From the NCBI RefSeq assembly GCF_900199405.1, contig NZ_LT963430.1, positions 496,001 to 560,000 of the forward strand: 64,000 nucleotides of DNA, in the 5' to 3' direction. The stretch comes from Beduinella massiliensis. GTDB taxonomy: Bacteria > Bacillota > Clostridia > Christensenellales > Aristaeellaceae. Made by a program: the position numbers and the translations under genes. Below the pieces are notes generated by a model that was not told where the DNA came from, did no database searches, and was given only the letters and a program-made list of their open reading frames with translations. Of the stretch, positions 1 through 8,857 are shown piece after piece (position 1 is the first letter of the stretch; each line of letters begins with the position of its first letter).

Positions 1-1283
1 TCGACGAATACCGCTATCTCGAAGAGCGGCTCAGCGACGTGTACGGCGAGAACCGGAACTACGAGAGCAGGCTGCGCCAGCAGGAGAGCGCGATGCGCAA
101 GGTCATGCTCGGCCGTATCCTGCGCGGGCGCGTGCGCTCCATGGAGTCCGTGGACGAATCCCTGCGATTGCACGGCATTCAGTTCCCGAGCCATGAATTC
201 GTCGTCACGCAGCTCACCCTGCAGAGCATGGAGCTGACGGACAGCGCGGAGCAGAGCGAAGAACGTGAATTTGAGCTGACGCACTTTATCATCCAGAATG
301 TATTTGAAGAGCTCGTCCGCGCGCGTCACTGCGGATACCTGATCGACATGGACGGCGCGTTTGCGATGGTCGCCTGCCGCGACCCCGAAGCGTCGGGGGA
401 CTTTGAGGACGCCATGTACGCGGCCGCCTGCGAGGTGGTGCGCGTGCTGAAGGAGAATTTCCGCGTGGAGCTGTTCGCGGCCGTGAGCGGCGTCCACTTC
501 GACGCCATGGGGCTCGCCGCCTGCTACGACGAGGTGACGGAGATGACGCAGTACGCCGAGCTTGTGGAGGCGCACGCGCCCGTCATGCGGTACAGCGCGT
601 TTAATACGTCGGGCGAAAACGCGGACGCGGAGGTCGCGATGGCCGAGGGCGTGGCGCATTTTTCGCTGCTCGTGCAGCAGGGGGCGTACGAACAGGCGAT
701 GGCGTTCTTCGATTCGCTGATCGATCAGTACCTGCAGATGGATTTGAACAGCCTGAACGTGGCAAAATGCCGGATGTTCGGGCTGATCAACCAGCTTGTG
801 CTGGCTTTCGAGGGGTTAAAGGGTCAGGTGGATGCGCAGCTCTTGGAGGAGCTTGACCCGGCGAACCGTCTGATCGGCGTGGAAAGCATCGCGCAGCTCA
901 AGCAGGAGATGCGCGCCCTGATGGAGGCGATTACGTCGCGGCTGGCCGCGCAGGACGGCGACAGCACGCAGAGCCGCGCCCAGCAGGTCATGCATTACAT
1001 CGACCTGCACTATGCGGATCCAAATCTGAGCGCTACGCTCGTCGCGGACGAGCTGGGCGTGAACCTGACCTATCTCTCGCGCGTCTTCAAGAAGCAGACG
1101 GGCATCGGCATGCTCGCGTACATCCATCAGGTTCGCATCGAGAAGGCGAAGGAACTGATGCGGCATACGGGGGACAGCATCAAGACCATCGCGCAGAAGG
1201 TCGGGTACAGCAGCAGCATGATGCTGATCCGCGCGTTCAAGCGCTACGAGGGCGTCACGCCGGGCCAGTATCGGGGCGAGTAA
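1..1283 (+). CDS. AraC-family transcriptional regulator, 5' end outside the window
   Basis: The reading frame is open to the first base of the window, so the N-terminus is missing; the GTG at 39 is only an internal codon. The visible 420 or so residues begin with a charged helix (EERLSDVYGENRNYESRLRQ is followed by more coil-like sequence), then a central region, and end in a double helix-turn-helix of AraC/XylS type: VADELGVNLTYLSRVFKKQ and IKTIAQKVGYSSS, finishing in a GVTPGQYR motif typical of the family. Large AraC proteins of Bacillota often carry a membrane sensor upstream; that part cannot be seen here. It lies directly before a sugar ABC operon and probably controls it, which is inferred from position. 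A terminator follows the stop codon. Confidence 0.85.
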   Translation, partial: DEYRYLEERLSDVYGENRNYESRLRQQESAMRKVMLGRILRGRVRSMESVDESLRLHGIQFPSHEFVVTQLTLQSMELTDSAEQSEEREFELTHFIIQNVFEELVRARHCGYLIDMDGAFAMVACRDPEASGDFEDAMYAAACEVVRVLKENFRVELFAAVSGVHFDAMGLAACYDEVTEMTQYAELVEAHAPVMRYSAFNTSGENADAEVAMAEGVAHFSLLVQQGAYEQAMAFFDSLIDQYLQMDLNSLNVAKCRMFGLINQLVLAFEGLKGQVDAQLLEELDPANRLIGVESIAQLKQEMRALMEAITSRLAAQDGDSTQSRAQQVMHYIDLHYADPNLSATLVADELGVNLTYLSRVFKKQTGIGMLAYIHQVRIEKAKELMRHTGDSIKTIAQKVGYSSSMMLIRAFKRYEGVTPGQYRGE

Positions 1284-1331
1284 AGGCTGCGCGGCCCCTG
1301 ACGCCGGATCAAAGGTCAAAAAGAATCGATG

Positions 1332-1362
1332 AACGGAGCGGATTTTTTCCCTCCGTTTTTTT
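1332..1362 (+). terminator. Rho-independent terminator after the AraC gene
   Basis: The inverted repeat AACGGAG / CTCCGTT (1332-1338 and 1351-1357) encloses a T-rich loop and runs into an uninterrupted T tract. It separates the regulator from the following ABC operon. Confidence 0.75.
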
Positions 1363-1483
1363 GTGCTTCGGGTAAAAAATGCGTGACCAGAGGGGATGAA
1401 AAGAAAAAAACAGGCGATCTTATTCCCGGAAGGATCGGAAAATAGGTAGAAAACAGGCAATGAAACTGTGAAAAATTGATAGA

Positions 1484-1512
1484 TTTACAGATGAAAAGCA
1501 TATGCGTATACT
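1484..1512 (+). promoter_or_regulatory. Sigma-A promoter of the first sugar ABC operon
   Basis: TTTACA at 1484-1489 and TATACT at 1507-1512 are separated by exactly 17 bases, in an AT-rich stretch about 60 bases before the binding-protein start codon. The region between the AraC terminator and this promoter shows no other gene. Confidence 0.7.
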
Positions 1513-1574
1513 AAATACCAGCACACGGCGGCAGGCAAACAGATCAGCCGTCGAACGAAGGAGGACCTACACAG

Positions 1575-3206
1575 ATGAGTGGAAAGAAACTTGTATCCCT
1601 GGTGCTCTCTGCTCTGCTGGCGCTGGGCGCGGCAATGCCCCTCGCGCTCGCGGAGGATACCATGGACGTCGGCGCGACGTCCCAGGCGGCCATGATGAAG
1701 GAAATCGCCGCGATGATGCCCGACGACATTCAGCTGCCGCTGACCGATACCCCGGTGACGCTCACGTACTGGTGGCCCTGGGAGCCGGACGTGCAGAAGA
1801 TGGTCACGACCGTCGCGGACACCCTGACCGCGCAGGTCATGGAGGAGTTGACGGGCGTACACATCGAGTACATCCACCCGCCGATCGGCCAGGAATCTGA
1901 GGCGTTCAGCGTGATGCTGGCCTCCGGCGACCTGCCGGACATGATCTACTTCAGCAATAACGTGAAGTACCCGGGCGGCGGCGTGACCGGCGTTGACGAC
2001 GGCGTGCTGCTCAGGCTGAACGAGCTGGTCGAACAGTATGCGCCGAATTACACCTTCTGGCGCAATTACACGGAAGACCATCGCCGCCAGTCGATCACCG
2101 ACGACGGCATCATGTGGGGAATTGCGCAGATCAACGCGATCGCCGAGCCTGCGAATCTGGGCATGTGCGTGCGTCAGGACAAGCTGGATCAGCTGGGCAT
2201 GGAGGCGCCGCGCACGCTGGACGAGATGCATGAAGTGCTGAAGGCGGCCAAGGAAAAGCTGGGCATGGAATCCCCGCTGCTGCTTCCCCCGGTCGGCGTC
2301 TTTGGCGACTCCAACATTCTCTCTGCGTTCGGCGTAGGTAAGGACTTTTACGTCGATGAGGGTACGACCGTCAAGTTCGGGCCGATGCAGCAGGGCTACA
2401 AGGAGTACCTGGAAATGATGAACCAGTGGTACGCCGAGGGCCTGATCGACAAGAACTTCGTCTCCCGCGAGAACTTCACGGAGGCTCCGCCGAACGACCT
2501 GCTCGTGAGTGAGGACGTCATGATGACGACGACCTTCTGGGGACGCACGATCGACTGCATGGTCAAGCGCGGGCTCACCAAGAACGAGGACTTCTGGCTG
2601 CAGGCGATCCAGGCGCCCGTCAAGGAAGCGGGGCAGACCGCGCAGATTCGCAAGATCAACTACCCGGTTCTTGAGCAGACCGCTGTGACCAGCAGCTGCA
2701 AGGATCCGGAGCTGGCCGTGAAGTGGCTGGACTTCCAGTTCACCTATCAGGCGATGCTGCTCAACAACTACGGCGTCGAGGGCACGACCTATGACTTCGT
2801 GGACGGCGCGCCGGTGTTCAGCGACCTGATCATGAACAACCCGGACATGAACTCGACCGACGCAATGCGCAAGTACGTGCGCCGCGGTGGCACCGGCTGG
2901 ATCGATTACACCCGCCAGTGGCAGACGAACGCCAACCCGGCCTCTACGCAGTCCTACTACGTGTGGGATAAGGACGGTATCGATCAGATTCTGCCGCCCG
3001 TCAGCCTGACGACGGAGGAGGCAAACGAGTATCAGTCGCTGTATGCGGACATCCAGACCTACGTGCAGGAGATGACGGTTTCCTTTATCCTGGGCACGAC
3101 TTCCCTGGATACGTTCGATTCGTTCGTCTCTCAGCTCGAGAAGATGAACATCGGCCGCGTGCTGGAAATTCAGCAGGCCGCGTACGACCGCTATATGGCG
3201 CGTTAA
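1575..3206 (+). CDS. Sugar ABC transporter substrate-binding protein (LplA-like)
   Basis: This 543-residue protein starts with a typical signal peptide (MSGKKLVSLVLSALLALG, then a likely cut after LALA near residue 26). There is no lipobox cysteine, so it should be released by signal peptidase I rather than lipid-anchored. The body looks like the large family 1 binding proteins found with LplB/LplC permeases (TYWWPWEPD near the start, SGDLPDMIYF, and a C-terminal AAYDRYMAR). The start has AAGGAGG 9 bases upstream. It opens an operon with two permeases and two esterase-like genes. The ligand is probably an oligosaccharide but cannot be read from sequence. A 12-bp stem-loop lies just after the stop. 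Confidence 0.88.
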   Translation: MSGKKLVSLVLSALLALGAAMPLALAEDTMDVGATSQAAMMKEIAAMMPDDIQLPLTDTPVTLTYWWPWEPDVQKMVTTVADTLTAQVMEELTGVHIEYIHPPIGQESEAFSVMLASGDLPDMIYFSNNVKYPGGGVTGVDDGVLLRLNELVEQYAPNYTFWRNYTEDHRRQSITDDGIMWGIAQINAIAEPANLGMCVRQDKLDQLGMEAPRTLDEMHEVLKAAKEKLGMESPLLLPPVGVFGDSNILSAFGVGKDFYVDEGTTVKFGPMQQGYKEYLEMMNQWYAEGLIDKNFVSRENFTEAPPNDLLVSEDVMMTTTFWGRTIDCMVKRGLTKNEDFWLQAIQAPVKEAGQTAQIRKINYPVLEQTAVTSSCKDPELAVKWLDFQFTYQAMLLNNYGVEGTTYDFVDGAPVFSDLIMNNPDMNSTDAMRKYVRRGGTGWIDYTRQWQTNANPASTQSYYVWDKDGIDQILPPVSLTTEEANEYQSLYADIQTYVQEMTVSFILGTTSLDTFDSFVSQLEKMNIGRVLEIQQAAYDRYMAR

Positions 3207-3222
3207 TCGATTTGTACGTCCG

Positions 3223-3251
3223 GGCGGGAGCGATTGCACATCGCTCCCGCC
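3223..3251 (+). other. Intercistronic stem-loop after the binding-protein gene
   Basis: GGCGGGAGCGAT (3223-3234) and ATCGCTCCCGCC (3240-3251) form a perfect 12-bp stem with a 5-base loop and no T tract. It sits between the binding-protein and permease genes and may stabilise the upstream mRNA or attenuate transcription. Comparable stem-loops follow the other binding-protein genes of this window. Confidence 0.65.
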
Positions 3252-3275
3252 TGCGCATAACAGGGGGAAAGAGGC

Positions 3276-4217
3276 ATGATCAAAAAGAGTTCGCCGGCCG
3301 GCCGGCCGCCGCTGCCGCAGCGCCTGCGCCTGGAGATGAAGAGCAACGGCGCGCTGTACATCATGGCGCTGCCGGTGGTGCTTTACTACCTGCTGTTCCG
3401 CTATCTGCCGATGGGCGGAATCGTAATCGCATTTCAAAAATTCAACCTCGCGAAGGGCATCGCGGGCAGCAAATGGATCGGCCTGGACAATTTCATCAAC
3501 TTCTTTAACAGCTTCTACTTTACGCGCCTTTTGACCAACACGTTTTTAATCAGCTTTTACGATCTGCTGTTCAACTTCCCGGCGCCGATCCTCTTCGCCC
3601 TGCTGCTCAACGAGGTGCGCAACCGGCACTTCAAGAAGACCGTCCAGACCATCAGCTACATGCCGTACTTCATCTCCGTGGTCGTCATGTGCGGCATCAT
3701 CATCGACTTTGCGCAGGCTGGAGGCGTCATCAGCAATATCGCGTCGTTTTTTATCGGCGACAAGGTCAATCTGCTGGGCGATCCGGCTTACTTCCGGCCG
3801 ATCTTCGTCGCCTCCAACATCTGGCAGGGCCTCGGCTATGGATCAATCGTTTACTGCGCCGCGCTCTCCTCTGTAGATCAGGAGCTGTACGAGGCGGCGG
3901 TCATCGACGGCGCGGGCCGTTTCAAGCAGACGATCCACATCACGCTGCCCAGCATCGTTCCTACGATTATCGTGCTGCTGATCCTTCGCATGGGTTCGAT
4001 CCTGAATATCGGCTATGAGAAGGTCATGCTGCTTTACAACCCGGCGACCTATGCGACGGGCGACGTCATCTCCACGTTCGTGTACCGCAAGGGCTTCATC
4101 GATTACGACTATGGGTATTCTACGGCGGTCGGCCTGTTCAATTCGGTCATCAACTGCGCGCTGCTCATGATGACCAACTGGATCAGCCGCAAAGCCGGTG
4201 AAACCAGCCTGTTTTAG
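3276..4217 (+). CDS. Sugar ABC transporter permease (LplB-like)
   Basis: This inner-membrane protein of 313 residues has about six hydrophobic segments and the permease EAA loop (YEAAVIDGAGRFKQTIHITL) near residue 205, which docks to an ATPase. The N-terminal features YIMALPVVLYYLLFRYLPMG and the phrase AFQKFN are characteristic of the LplB subgroup of CUT1 permeases. It pairs with the permease gene that follows 12 bases downstream. The start is preceded by GGGGGAAAGAGG. No ATPase is encoded in the operon, so a shared MsmK-type ATPase elsewhere is presumed. Confidence 0.9.
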   Translation: MIKKSSPAGRPPLPQRLRLEMKSNGALYIMALPVVLYYLLFRYLPMGGIVIAFQKFNLAKGIAGSKWIGLDNFINFFNSFYFTRLLTNTFLISFYDLLFNFPAPILFALLLNEVRNRHFKKTVQTISYMPYFISVVVMCGIIIDFAQAGGVISNIASFFIGDKVNLLGDPAYFRPIFVASNIWQGLGYGSIVYCAALSSVDQELYEAAVIDGAGRFKQTIHITLPSIVPTIIVLLILRMGSILNIGYEKVMLLYNPATYATGDVISTFVYRKGFIDYDYGYSTAVGLFNSVINCALLMMTNWISRKAGETSLF

Positions 4218-4229
4218 GAGGAATACGTC

Positions 4230-5105
4230 ATGGTTGAAAGGATTACGCCCAGCCGGCGCGCGTTTATCGTTTGCAATACCGTCGTTTTGTCCCTGATCGC
4301 CTTCATCTGCCTGGCGCCGCTGTGGCATGTGTTCATCGCGTCGATCAGCGATCCGGCGCTGGTGGAGGTCTACAACGGCATCATCCTGCTGCCGCTCGGC
4401 GAGGTATCGCTGAAGCCGTATACGCTGGTCTTCCAGAACCCGAACATCTCCATCGGCTATGTGAATACGCTGTTCTACGTGTCGGTGGGCACCTGCATCA
4501 GCGTGCTGCTCAGCACGCTGGGCGGCTACGTGATGTCGCGCAGGCGCTTCCGCTTCCGCAGCCAGCTCACGTTTTTCATCACGTTTACGATGATGTTCAA
4601 CGGCGGCATGATTCCGACCTTTCTCGTCGTGAAGCAGCTGGGCCTGCTCAATACGCGCCTGGCGATCCTGCTGCCCACCTGCATGTCGGTCTACAACACG
4701 ATCATCATGCGCACCTCGATGCTGGCGGTTCCGGCCAGCCTGGAGGAGTCCGCGCGCATCGACGGGGCGGGGGACTTCACGATTCTGTTTCGCATCATCC
4801 TGCCGCTGGTCAAGGCGACGTTCGCCGTCATCGTCCTGTTTTACGCGGTATCCCGCTGGAACGAATGGTTCAACGCGATGATCTACCTGCCCAAGCGCCG
4901 TGACCTGTACCCGCTGCAGCTGTTCCTTCGCGAGATTCTCACGCAGGCGCAGGCGGCCTCCGCTTCGGACAGCGAGGTCGCGCTCTACGAGACGCTCACG
5001 CAGTACGCGACGATCATCGTCTCCACCCTGCCGATCCTGTGCATCTACCCGTTCGTACAGAAGTACTTTGTGCAGGGCGTCATGATCGGCTCCGTCAAAG
5101 GCTGA
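4230..5105 (+). CDS. Sugar ABC transporter permease (LplC/YtcP-like)
   Basis: The 291-residue second permease of the importer has six predicted membrane spans and an EAA loop (ESARIDGAGDFTILFRIILP). The ending QKYFVQGVMIGSVKG is the usual C-terminus of this subgroup; the permease encoded at 17074 ends almost identically. It forms a heterodimer with the product of the preceding gene in the membrane. AGGAGG precedes the ATG at the normal distance. It is followed 18 bases on by an esterase gene, so the locus probably imports an acylated sugar; that link is inference. Confidence 0.9.
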   Translation: MVERITPSRRAFIVCNTVVLSLIAFICLAPLWHVFIASISDPALVEVYNGIILLPLGEVSLKPYTLVFQNPNISIGYVNTLFYVSVGTCISVLLSTLGGYVMSRRRFRFRSQLTFFITFTMMFNGGMIPTFLVVKQLGLLNTRLAILLPTCMSVYNTIIMRTSMLAVPASLEESARIDGAGDFTILFRIILPLVKATFAVIVLFYAVSRWNEWFNAMIYLPKRRDLYPLQLFLREILTQAQAASASDSEVALYETLTQYATIIVSTLPILCIYPFVQKYFVQGVMIGSVKG

Positions 5106-5123
5106 TGCCGGGAGGGAAAACAG

Positions 5124-5966
5124 ATGGCTTTCTTGGACGTTCACTTTTACTCGCAGAGCCTGGAACAGGATGCGTCCGCTTACGTGCTGATGCCCGAACC
5201 TATGCAGGGCATCGGCCTTGCGGGGCATCGGGAGGAGGAGCGCCCCTATCCGGTGCTCTGGCTGCTGCACGGCATGAGCGACGACCACACGATCTGGCTG
5301 CGGCGTACGGCGATCGAGCGCTATGTGGCCTCCATGGGCATCGCGGTCGTCATGCCGGCGGTCAGCTTCAGCCGTTACACGAACATGAAGTACGGCCCCC
5401 GATACTACGACTACGTCGCCAGGGAGCTGCCCGATTCCATGGGGCGGCTGTTCCCGAACCTGAGCGGCGCGCGGGAGGACAACTTCATCGCCGGGCTCTC
5501 GATGGGCGGCGGCGGCGCGATGCGCATCGGCCTGCTCAACCCGGAGCGCTACAGCCGCATCTGCATGCTCTCGACCGGCGGCGTCATTCCCCTCGAAAAA
5601 TACTGGCGTCCGCAGCCGGAGAATCCGGCGGATTTTGACACGTCCCCAGCCTACCGCCGGCTGCGCGACACATACGGTACCGGCGACGTGCAGCGCATGG
5701 AAGGGACGGATCACGACATCCTGAGGCTGATCCGCGAGACGGCGCAGAGCGGCCGCCCCCTGCCGCGCGTGTACCACGCGATGGGCACGGAGGACGTGCG
5801 CCGCGTGGTGGCCCTCAAGATCAGGGAGGCGTTCGAGTCCATCCCGGGCAACCCTTATCGGTACGAATACCACGAAGGCCCGGGCGTGCACGAATGGAAA
5901 TTCTGGGACACGTGGATTCTGGCCTTTCTGAAGACGCTGGATCAGGACAATCCGGAGGTGAAGTGA
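5124..5966 (+). CDS. Putative carbohydrate esterase, alpha/beta hydrolase
   Basis: The 280-residue protein belongs to the esterase-D-like family (PF00756). Visible elements are an oxyanion-region LLHG near residue 47, the nucleophile elbow GLSMGGGGAMR near residue 126, an acid candidate in AMGTED, and the catalytic histidine in GVHEWKFWD near the C-terminus. No signal peptide is present, so it acts in the cytosol, plausibly removing acetyl or other acyl groups from an imported sugar. It is the fourth gene of the ABC operon. A paralogue without these catalytic residues starts 2 bases after its stop codon. Confidence 0.82.
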   Translation: MAFLDVHFYSQSLEQDASAYVLMPEPMQGIGLAGHREEERPYPVLWLLHGMSDDHTIWLRRTAIERYVASMGIAVVMPAVSFSRYTNMKYGPRYYDYVARELPDSMGRLFPNLSGAREDNFIAGLSMGGGGAMRIGLLNPERYSRICMLSTGGVIPLEKYWRPQPENPADFDTSPAYRRLRDTYGTGDVQRMEGTDHDILRLIRETAQSGRPLPRVYHAMGTEDVRRVVALKIREAFESIPGNPYRYEYHEGPGVHEWKFWDTWILAFLKTLDQDNPEVK

Positions 5967-5967
5967 G

Positions 5968-6690
5968 ATGGCGCTGCTGGAGATGCACTATTTTTCGACG
6001 ACGCTCAGGGAATGCAGCTCGATGGACGTCGTCGTGCCCGAGAGCGGCCTTGCCTGCGCGGGGAAAATGCCGGTTTTGTGGCTGCTGCCGCCGGTAGGCA
6101 TGGATCACACGGCGTGGCGGCGTCACGCCGTCGTGGAGGAGCTGGCGGAGCGCTTTCGCGTGATCGCGGCGATGCCGGACATGCGCCTGAGCTTTGGCGC
6201 GGACATGGTGCACGGCGAGCCCTATCAGGCATTGCTGACGCAGGAGCTGCCGGGCGTTCTTGGACGGTATATCCCGGCGGATCCGGTCAGGCAGCTCCTC
6301 TTTGGGGCGAAGGAGGGCGGCTATGCGGCCCTGCGCGCAGCCCTGCTCCATCCGCAGGCGTATATGGCGGCCTGCGGCGCGGATTGCGGCTGCGTGACGC
6401 GGATGACGTGGCAGGGCCGAAAAGCCGTATGGGCGTCCTGGGCGTTCGGAACGGAGAACACGCAAAGCCTGCGCGGGACGAACTATGACCTCGCGGCCCT
6501 CGCGGAGCGCTGCGGCGATTCGCCGCGCCTCTTCCTGTACGCGGGCGAGGACGCGGAGTATGCGCAGGCTGGTAGGCTGCTGCTGCTTGAGGCGCCGCGC
6601 ATTCGGGAAATCGCGGCGCAGGGCGCCGGGTGGGCGGCTTGGAGCCAGGCGCTGTCGGCATTTCTGGAGCTGACCGTGCCGAGGGCATAG
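5968..6690 (+). CDS. Esterase-like protein lacking catalytic residues (putative pseudoenzyme)
   Basis: This 240-residue protein aligns by eye with the upstream esterase: LWLLPPVGMDHTAW matches LWLLHGMSDDHTIW, and FGAKEGGYAALR falls where GLSMGGGGAMR should be. The nucleophile serine is replaced by lysine, the oxyanion HG is PP, and the C-terminal histidine position reads GAGWAAW instead of GVHEWKFW. LYAGED, the acid-loop region, is kept. The fold is therefore probably intact but classical hydrolysis is not expected. The gene is translationally close-coupled (stop TGA, one base, ATG). A binding, scaffold or regulatory role is possible; nothing in the sequence shows which. Confidence 0.7.
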   Translation: MALLEMHYFSTTLRECSSMDVVVPESGLACAGKMPVLWLLPPVGMDHTAWRRHAVVEELAERFRVIAAMPDMRLSFGADMVHGEPYQALLTQELPGVLGRYIPADPVRQLLFGAKEGGYAALRAALLHPQAYMAACGADCGCVTRMTWQGRKAVWASWAFGTENTQSLRGTNYDLAALAERCGDSPRLFLYAGEDAEYAQAGRLLLLEAPRIREIAAQGAGWAAWSQALSAFLELTVPRA

Positions 6691-6726
6691 GTCACGGCGG
6701 ATGCGCAGCTTTTACGTTTCTCATAG

Positions 6727-6763
6727 AAAATCGCCTTCAAGCAGCGCTTGAAGGCGATTTTTT
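6727..6763. terminator. Bidirectional terminator between convergent genes
   Basis: AAAATCGCCTTCAAGC and its complement form a stem of about 16 bp around a very short loop, followed by TTTTTT on the plus strand and TTTT on the minus strand. It lies between the plus-strand esterase operon and the minus-strand glgA gene and can serve both. Confidence 0.85.
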
Positions 6764-6868
6764 GACGAAAAGAGCTTACCCGGCGGCCGATCCCCGTTGT
6801 CCTTCCGACGGCCTCGGCCGCGAGCGTCCCTTTCATGGAGCGCGGCGCAATGCCTGCTGCCGCGCCTT

Positions 6869-8704
6869 TTACTCGACGGGCCTTTCCGTCTCCGCCGCCG
6901 GGGTCTCCTCGGCCTTCACGGCCTTTTTGCGGGGGGCGCGCTTCTTGGGGGCTTCCTCAGCCTTGGGCGCGGGGGCCTCTTCGGCCTTTACGGCTTTCTT
7001 GCCCGCCGCGCGTTTTTTCGCGGGCGCGGCTTCCGCCTTGGCCTCCGCCGCCGGGGCCTCGTCGGCGCTCACGGCTTTTTTGCGCGTGGCGCGCTTCTTT
7101 GCGGGCGCGGCTTCTTCCGCCGGGGCTTCCTCGGCCTTTGCGGCCTTCTTGCGGGGGCCGCGCTTCTTCGGCGCTTCCGGGGCGGGCTCGCTCTGTGCCT
7201 GCGGCGCGGGCGCGGCTTCTTCCGGTTCTATGGCGGCGGCCTCCGCGGGCATCGGCTGCTCCAGCGGCGGGGTCATGAGCTTTTCGTACATCTTCACGTA
7301 CTCGTCCGCCGAGCGGCCCCAGCTGTAATCGCCGGTCATGCCGCGCACGATGAGCTTGTACCATACGTCGCGGTTGTTGTGGTAGAAGTCGACCGCGCGG
7401 CGCACGGTGTAGAGCATGTCGTGCGCGTTATAGTTGAAGAAGGTGAAACCGTTGCCTTCGCCGCTCGCCTCGTTGTAGCTGAGCACCGTGTCGCGCAGGC
7501 CGCCGGTTTCGCGGACGACCGGCACCGTGCCGTAGCGCAGGGAGATCATCTGAGAGAGGCCGCACGGCTCGAAGAGCGAGGGCATGAGGAACATGTCCGC
7601 GCCCGCGTAGATGCGGTGCGCGAGCTGGTGGTTCATCTGGAAGCGCGCGGCGACGCGGCCCGGATAGGCGGTCTCCGCCCACTGGAACAGGTCGGTGTAC
7701 TTCGCGTCGCCCATGCCCAGCACGACGAGCTGGATGCCCGTGTCCATGAGCTCGCGGATGACGCGCTCCACCAGGTCCAGGCCCTTCTGGTGCGAGAGGC
7801 GCGTGACCATGCCGACGACGGGCGCGTTCGCATCGACGTGCAGGCCGAGCTCGCGCTGCAGGCCCGCCTTGCAGGCCTCCTTGCCGCCCAGCGAGAACGC
7901 ACCGTAGTTAGCGTAGATCATCGGGTCCTTTTCGGGGTCGTAGTCGTCCACGTCGATGCCGTTGAGGATGCCCATGAGCTGATCGCGGCGCGCGCGAAGC
8001 AGCCCCTCCAGGCGCTCGCCGTAGTAGGCGGTCTGAATCTCGTCCGAGTAGCTGGGGCTGACGGTGGTGATCTCGTCCGCGTAGACGAGGCCCGCCTTGA
8101 GGTAGTTCGCGCAGCCGTAGCACTCCAGCTTGTCGGCGGTGAAGAGGCTGTCGCCCAGGCCCAGGGTATCCTGCACGTCCTTGATGCCGAAGATGCCCTG
8201 ATATTGCAGGTTGTGGATGGTGAAGGCCGTCTTCATCCGGCTGTAGAAGGGGAAATGGCGGTACTGGATGTTCAGCAGCGCGGGGATCATGCCGGTCTGC
8301 CAGTCGTGGCAGTGGAGGACGTCCGGCTGGAAATTCAGATGCGGCAGCGCGTCGATGACGGCGCGGCAGAAGTAGCCGTAGCGCTCGTACTCGTCGCCGC
8401 CCATGCCGTAGATGTAGGAACGGCCGAAGTAATACGGGTTTTCCACGAAGTAGAAGGTGACGCCCTGATATTCGAGGGACTTGACGACGCAGGACTGGTG
8501 GCGCCAGCACAGCTCCACCTCAAACTGGCACTCGTCCTTCATCTGCGCCTTCCAGTCGTCGGGGATCGCGCTGTAAAGCGGCAGGATGACGCGCACGTCC
8601 ACGCCCTTTTGCTTGAGCACGGGGGGCAGAGCGCCCGCTACGTCGGCAAGACCGCCGGTCTTGACAAAGGGGACGCATTCGGAAGCGGCAAAAAGAACTT
8701 TCAT
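6869..8704 (-). CDS. glgA: Glycogen synthase with lysine/alanine-rich C-terminal tail
   Basis: Residues 1 to about 478 are a complete bacterial GT5 glycogen synthase, which transfers glucose from ADP-glucose to glycogen in the cytosol. The ADP-glucose lysine motif KTGGLADVAGALP is near residue 16, RLSHQKGLDL marks the GT-B hinge region, and SLFEPCGLSQ carries the family glutamates. About 132 further residues, absent from ordinary GlgA of about 480 residues, are rich in Ala, Lys, Glu and Pro with four repeats of the type KKRxxRKKA-xxAEEAPA. GGAGGAG precedes the ATG. The gene is separated from upstream glgD by a terminator, so it probably has its own promoter in the 110 bases between. Confidence 0.95.
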   Translation of the reverse strand: MKVLFAASECVPFVKTGGLADVAGALPPVLKQKGVDVRVILPLYSAIPDDWKAQMKDECQFEVELCWRHQSCVVKSLEYQGVTFYFVENPYYFGRSYIYGMGGDEYERYGYFCRAVIDALPHLNFQPDVLHCHDWQTGMIPALLNIQYRHFPFYSRMKTAFTIHNLQYQGIFGIKDVQDTLGLGDSLFTADKLECYGCANYLKAGLVYADEITTVSPSYSDEIQTAYYGERLEGLLRARRDQLMGILNGIDVDDYDPEKDPMIYANYGAFSLGGKEACKAGLQRELGLHVDANAPVVGMVTRLSHQKGLDLVERVIRELMDTGIQLVVLGMGDAKYTDLFQWAETAYPGRVAARFQMNHQLAHRIYAGADMFLMPSLFEPCGLSQMISLRYGTVPVVRETGGLRDTVLSYNEASGEGNGFTFFNYNAHDMLYTVRRAVDFYHNNRDVWYKLIVRGMTGDYSWGRSADEYVKMYEKLMTPPLEQPMPAEAAAIEPEEAAPAPQAQSEPAPEAPKKRGPRKKAAKAEEAPAEEAAPAKKRATRKKAVSADEAPAAEAKAEAAPAKKRAAGKKAVKAEEAPAPKAEEAPKKRAPRKKAVKAEETPAAETERPVE

Positions 8705-8816
8705 GATCTCAGTTCTCCTCCTTTTTTGGCTGTCTATGTGAACGGCACGCCTGCGCCGGTTGAGGGTTGATTCTACCCAAGCCCGCGTTTTCCCTCTTTT
8801 TGGGCCATGGCGCGTT

Positions 8817-8850
8817 AAAAAAGGGAGGCTGCAAAGCGTTTACAGCCTCC
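8817..8850 (-). terminator. Rho-independent terminator after glgD
   Basis: On the minus strand GGAGGCTG, an 11-base loop and CAGCCTCC are followed by a C and TTTTTT. It lies immediately after the glgD stop codon and separates glgC-glgD from glgA. Confidence 0.88.
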
Positions 8851-8857
8851 AAAGCGG

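Noticed and set aside
6797-8770. Open frame of about 657 codons on the plus strand opposite glgA
   Set aside because: It is the antisense shadow of a complete glycogen synthase; its composition is repetitive and it has no recognisable domain.
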